Below are positions 6,001 through 7,813 of a stretch of DNA of 7,813 nucleotides, one piece after another. The DNA comes from Treponema sp. (lineage in GTDB: Bacteria > Spirochaetota > Spirochaetia > Treponematales > Breznakiellaceae): NCBI GenBank assembly GCA_031264395.1, contig JAISEB010000248.1, forward strand, positions 1 through 7,813, read 5' to 3'. A model generated the notes under the pieces. The model had not been told where the DNA came from, did no database searches, and worked only from the letters and a program-made list of their open reading frames with translations. The stretch's first letter is position 1. Each line of letters starts with the position of its first letter. The position numbers and the translations under genes are program-made.

Positions 6001-7036
6001 CTACCCGGTTTTCGATACCGCGACTCCGTCGGGAAAAAACGGCCGGCGTTCAATACCGTGGACCGCCCACATAGGCATGATGGCGGCGGTACAGCCTTTC
6101 ATCTCGGGGGCCATTTCCAAAACCATCAACATGCCCAATTCCGCCGGTTATGAAGACGTAAAAGGCGCCTACATGCTTTCCTGGAAGAGCGCCCTCAAGG
6201 CGGTGGCCCTGTACCGCGACGGCTCAAAACTTTCACAGCCCCTTTCATCGTTCGCCCCCGGCGCGGACCCGCTGGCGGATACCATTGTGGCGCTTGAAAA
6301 GGGCCTTGCCGCGCCTCCTTCCGCCGGGCAGGAGGGGCCCGCCGGGGCGGTGTCCCGGGGAATACGAAAGTCCCTTCCCAACAGGCGGGCGGGCTACACG
6401 CAGAAGGCGAAGATAGGCGGGCACTCGATCTTCATACGCACCGGAGAATATGACGACGGCGGCCTTGGAGAAATATTCCTTGACATGCACAAGGAAGGGG
6501 CCGCGTTCAGGAGCCTCCTTAACAGTTTTGCCATTGCCGTTTCGCTGGGGCTTCAGTACGGGGTTCCCCTTGACGAATATGTCGACGCCTTTACATTCAG
6601 CCGCTTTGAACCCAACGGCATGGTTCAGGGCCACGATTACGTAAAAATGGCCACAAGCGTCATCGATTATATTTTCCGCGATCTCGCAATCAGTTACCTC
6701 AAGCGTACCGATCTTGGGCAGATAAAACCCGAGGACCTTATCGCCACGGGAACCAAAGCGGCAGGACAGGCCTCCTTCCGGGAAAACGCCCCCAGGGAAA
6801 CGTCCCGGGGAACCGCTTCCCGGCCCCATTCCGCAAAGGCGGAGGCCGCGCGCGCCCCGGCGGCGGAGCGGGAGACAGCGGACCGGGAAGCGGAAGGCGA
6901 AGCCCAAAAAATAGCCGCCGCGCGGATCAAGGGTTACGAAGGGGACCCCTGCCCGGTCTGCGGTTCCTTCACGCTGGTTAGAAACGGCACCTGCATGAAG
7001 TGCGACACCTGCGGGGGAACGACAGGATGTTCATAG
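3008..7036 (+). CDS. nrdJ: Class II (adenosylcobalamin-dependent) ribonucleotide reductase precursor containing an intein
   Basis: The 1342-residue precursor yields an enzyme of about 1179 aa after loss of the 163-aa intein (192-354). It reduces ribonucleotides to deoxyribonucleotides in the cytosol, using a radical generated from coenzyme B12, with or without oxygen. Visible landmarks in precursor numbering: PNSPQWFNTG (144-153); redox Cys C355 in the split motif PHA/CFILS; KYGSGTGSNFS (382-392); KSGGTTRRAAKM (425-436); the catalytic NPCSEY with thiyl-radical Cys C632 and E634; partner redox Cys C643 in TACNLAS; APTGTIG (830-836); and KTINMP (1038-1043) followed by YRDGSK. A TSCPD-type domain spans about 1130-1240 (IGGHSIFIRTGEYDDGGLGE onward). 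An Ala/Glu/Arg-rich linker leads to a Cys cluster CxxC-x10-CxxCxxC-x5-C (C1315, C1318, C1329, C1332, C1335, C1341), which may bind zinc or pass electrons to the active site. The C632-C643 spacing equals that of the radical and redox Cys in Thermotoga maritima NrdJ. No separate small subunit is needed or seen. Confidence 0.97.
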   Translation: MKIERLFTEENAGPYRGIVWEKRKSEIRGSGGEVIFSEDTVIVPSFWSQIAADIIAQKYFRKAGVPADKIYEWKKRAGKEGGEILPGEALPEDGAEHDARQVFHRLAFTWTDWGLKNGYFDSEEDAGIFYDETCCMLARQVAAPNSPQWFNTGLYAVYGIDGPAQGHYYFDPAAGEVKKSDSAYRRPQPHACLPWHAPVGTPEGPVPIGKLVEENRTGTRVYDKDGITEITAVHDSGVKPVIRVILENGAALEATEDHPVLVYKPGAEGGLSGKKDTGSPCVGDGAEWVEAGKLRAGMRLFRRTGTPVSGGPEEKIPECRLEAVAGIEQAGEMPVYNIQTTSGNFLANTIVVHNCFILSIEDNLVNEGGIMDLVTREARLFKYGSGTGSNFSRIRALDEKLSGGGVSSGLLSFLKIGDRSASAIKSGGTTRRAAKMVTLDADHPDVEQYVGWKTGEEHKVASMVTGSRIIKKHIDEIKKALSLFRGPEKDLFNAGKNHELASALKGALAGGIPPSYLYQILRRFEQGDSDVNPGVFSAAWDGEAYNTVSGQSSNNSLRVSDAFMQAVLDDGDWTLTSRTEDRPVKTIKARGLWDGIARSSWACADPGLQYHTTINDWHTCPAGGEIRASNPCSEYMFLDDTACNLASVNLTRFYNKETKQFDIAAYLHTVRIWTTILEISVVMAQFPAKRIAELSYEYRTLGLGYANLGSLLMIMGLPYDSQEGRAVAAALSALLSGEAYVQSARMAAETGPFARFAENREAMLRVIRNHRRAAYNAPDSEYEGVHSVPFGIDPAACPPRLLEAARDAWDRALEQGEKHGYRNAQVSAIAPTGTIGLLMDCDTTGVEPDFALVKFKKLAGGGYFKIINQSVPPALEALGYSKEETDRISAYATGKKTLKGAPAVNPETLAARGFTREALAAAEGAAADSLGLEGIFNPWILGKDFTEGILKIPEAAWRLPGFSMLKHLGFTPAEIEAAERYICGTMGLEGAPGLKEKHYPVFDTATPSGKNGRRSIPWTAHIGMMAAVQPFISGAISKTINMPNSAGYEDVKGAYMLSWKSALKAVALYRDGSKLSQPLSSFAPGADPLADTIVALEKGLAAPPSAGQEGPAGAVSRGIRKSLPNRRAGYTQKAKIGGHSIFIRTGEYDDGGLGEIFLDMHKEGAAFRSLLNSFAIAVSLGLQYGVPLDEYVDAFTFSRFEPNGMVQGHDYVKMATSVIDYIFRDLAISYLKRTDLGQIKPEDLIATGTKAAGQASFRENAPRETSRGTASRPHSAKAEAARAPAAERETADREAEGEAQKIAAARIKGYEGDPCPVCGSFTLVRNGTCMKCDTCGGTTGCS
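3581..4069 (+). mobile_element. Mini-intein (163 aa) inserted in NrdJ before the redox cysteine
   Basis: The insert splits the conserved NrdJ string PHAC-FIL: the flank reads PHA, then the intein, then CFILSIEDN. Splicing residues are all present: Cys1 (precursor C192), block B T64-x-x-H67 in EATEDHPV, penultimate His162, terminal Asn163, and Cys+1 (codon 4070-4072). Block A is CLPWHAPVGTPEGPVPIGKL and block F/G is VYNIQTTSGNFLANTIVVHN. A WVEAGKLRAGMRLFRR segment (97-112) matches the Hint beta-strand that precedes the usual endonuclease site. Only about 20 residues lie between it and the C-terminal block, so no homing endonuclease remains and the element cannot mobilise itself. Base composition resembles the host gene, which suggests long residence. 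Autocatalytic splicing is expected and is required for a working reductase. Two further Cys (C90, C128) lie inside the intein. Confidence 0.94.
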
Positions 7037-7057
7037 CCGCGCCCGGCGGAAGCGCGG
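7037..7057 (+). other. GC-only hairpin between nrdJ and the methyltransferase gene
   Basis: CCGCGC (7037-7042) can pair with GCGCGG (7052-7057) around a 9-nt loop, directly after the nrdJ TAG. CCCTTTG follows rather than a U tract, so it is unlikely to terminate. It covers the only purine-rich stretch (GGCGGAAG) that could serve as the next gene's ribosome site, so folding could limit that gene's translation. Confidence 0.4.
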
Positions 7058-7064
7058 CCCTTTG

Positions 7065-7813
7065 ATGTTCCGTTATTACGCGTCCTTCATTCCCGGACTA
7101 AAGGACGTTGTAGCGGGCGTTATACGGGAACGCCTTGACGATGCCCGCATTCACAGGCTGCTGGACGGAGCGGTGCTTTTTGAAACCGCGTGCAGTTACG
7201 ACAGGCTGAATTTTTTCTGTTTCAACAACATCTTCGCCGTAATAAGCGTCATGGAAGACGGCGGGGGAAAAGACGGGGATTTTCCTCTGCGGCACATGAA
7301 AGCCGCCCAAGGCATGCGCTCCATTCCCGACGCGGACGCCGTCCGCGCGGGAAGTTCCGGCAAAAAACCGCGCAGCTTCCGCGTCCTCTGTTTCAGGGAA
7401 AACAGGCCCGCCGCGGCGGGCGAAAAAATACGGGCGGAAACCGAATTGTTCATAGCGCGAAAATGGGGCCTTGCGGTAAACCGTTCGCGGCCGGACGGTG
7501 AATTCTGGTTCCTCCGCCGCAGCGAAGGTTTTTCGGTTTTCATGAGGCGCCTTTCCCGCCGGCCCTCATGGGAAAAGAGCCTTCATCCTGGGGAACTTCC
7601 GCCGCCCTTGGCCTGGACGCTCTGCCGGCTTGCGGGCCTTGAAAAAGGCGGCAGGGCGGCCGACCCCTTCTGCGGCTACGGGGCCATTCCCCATGAGGCG
7701 CTGCGGCGTTTTCCCGTCGCCCGTTTTTACGCGGCGGACTCGGACGGGGCGGCGGCGGCCTTTACGAAAAACAGGCTGCGCGGCATCCGCGAAGGATCGT
7801 GGTCCGTACGCAG
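7065..7813 (+). CDS. THUMP/RlmL-TrmN-like RNA methyltransferase (3' end outside window)
   Basis: An open frame from ATG 7065-7067 runs to the window edge without a stop (249 codons). It begins MFRYYASFIPGLKDVVAGVI, the opening style of RNA methyltransferases with an N-terminal ferredoxin-like plus THUMP module. That module covers roughly residues 1-170; no sharp motif proves it. Then HPGELPPPLAWTLCRLAGL (about 175-193) precedes DPFCGYGAIPHEAL (200-213), the SAM-binding motif I as in the RlmL/TrmN/Trm14 group (usual form DPFCGSGTIPIEA). ADSD (acidic residue D225) follows as the likely motif II. Such enzymes place an N2-methyl group on guanine in rRNA or tRNA using S-adenosylmethionine. The catalytic NPPY/NLPY motif lies beyond the window. 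The gene starts 28 nt after nrdJ on the same strand and is probably cotranscribed. Its Shine-Dalgarno is weak, so the exact start is less sure. Confidence 0.8.
   Translation, partial: MFRYYASFIPGLKDVVAGVIRERLDDARIHRLLDGAVLFETACSYDRLNFFCFNNIFAVISVMEDGGGKDGDFPLRHMKAAQGMRSIPDADAVRAGSSGKKPRSFRVLCFRENRPAAAGEKIRAETELFIARKWGLAVNRSRPDGEFWFLRRSEGFSVFMRRLSRRPSWEKSLHPGELPPPLAWTLCRLAGLEKGGRAADPFCGYGAIPHEALRRFPVARFYAADSDGAAAAFTKNRLRGIREGSWSVR

Overview
This is a GC-rich bacterial window (well above 50% G+C by eye) with four intact or nearly intact genes, one gene tail, and one strongly structured intergenic region. It is chromosomal in character: DNA precursor synthesis, RNA modification and a sugar-transfer pair, with no phage, plasmid or transposase gene. 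Taxonomy cannot be fixed from the sequence. The gene styles and the long AdoCbl-dependent reductase recall free-living or gut spirochaetes, but that is a low-confidence impression.

Left end (1-477): the last 60 codons of a secreted, beta-helix-type protein run rightward and stop at 185. They are followed by about 290 bp of non-coding DNA between convergent genes. This holds two GC-rich hairpins, a block of GTCCGT units repeated every 9-10 nt with an upstream inverted copy, and a second block of three 9-nt TTCGAC-type units. Both repeat blocks end in nearly the same GTGGT(T)AAAT tail. This is the least explained DNA in the window.

Leftward operon (478-2893): a GT-B glycosyltransferase with a GTG start is followed, with an 8-bp overlap, by a HAD-superfamily hydrolase. 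The arrangement resembles sugar-phosphate synthase/phosphatase pairs. However, the HAD protein has Tyr where phosphatases carry their second Asp, and it has an odd proline-rich N-terminal extension.

Divergent control region (2894-3007): candidate promoters face both ways. A 16-bp site matching the NrdR-box consensus at 13 of 16 positions lies in the spacer of the rightward promoter, in front of the ribonucleotide reductase gene.

Right half (3008-7813): nrdJ encodes a class II, adenosylcobalamin-dependent ribonucleotide reductase with a TSCPD domain and a C-terminal zinc-ribbon-like Cys cluster. It is interrupted by an in-frame mini-intein of 163 residues, without homing endonuclease, placed exactly before a conserved active-site redox cysteine that also serves as the splicing +1 nucleophile. 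The enzyme should therefore be assembled only after protein splicing. A THUMP/RlmL-TrmN-like RNA methyltransferase starts 28 nt downstream and runs off the window end.
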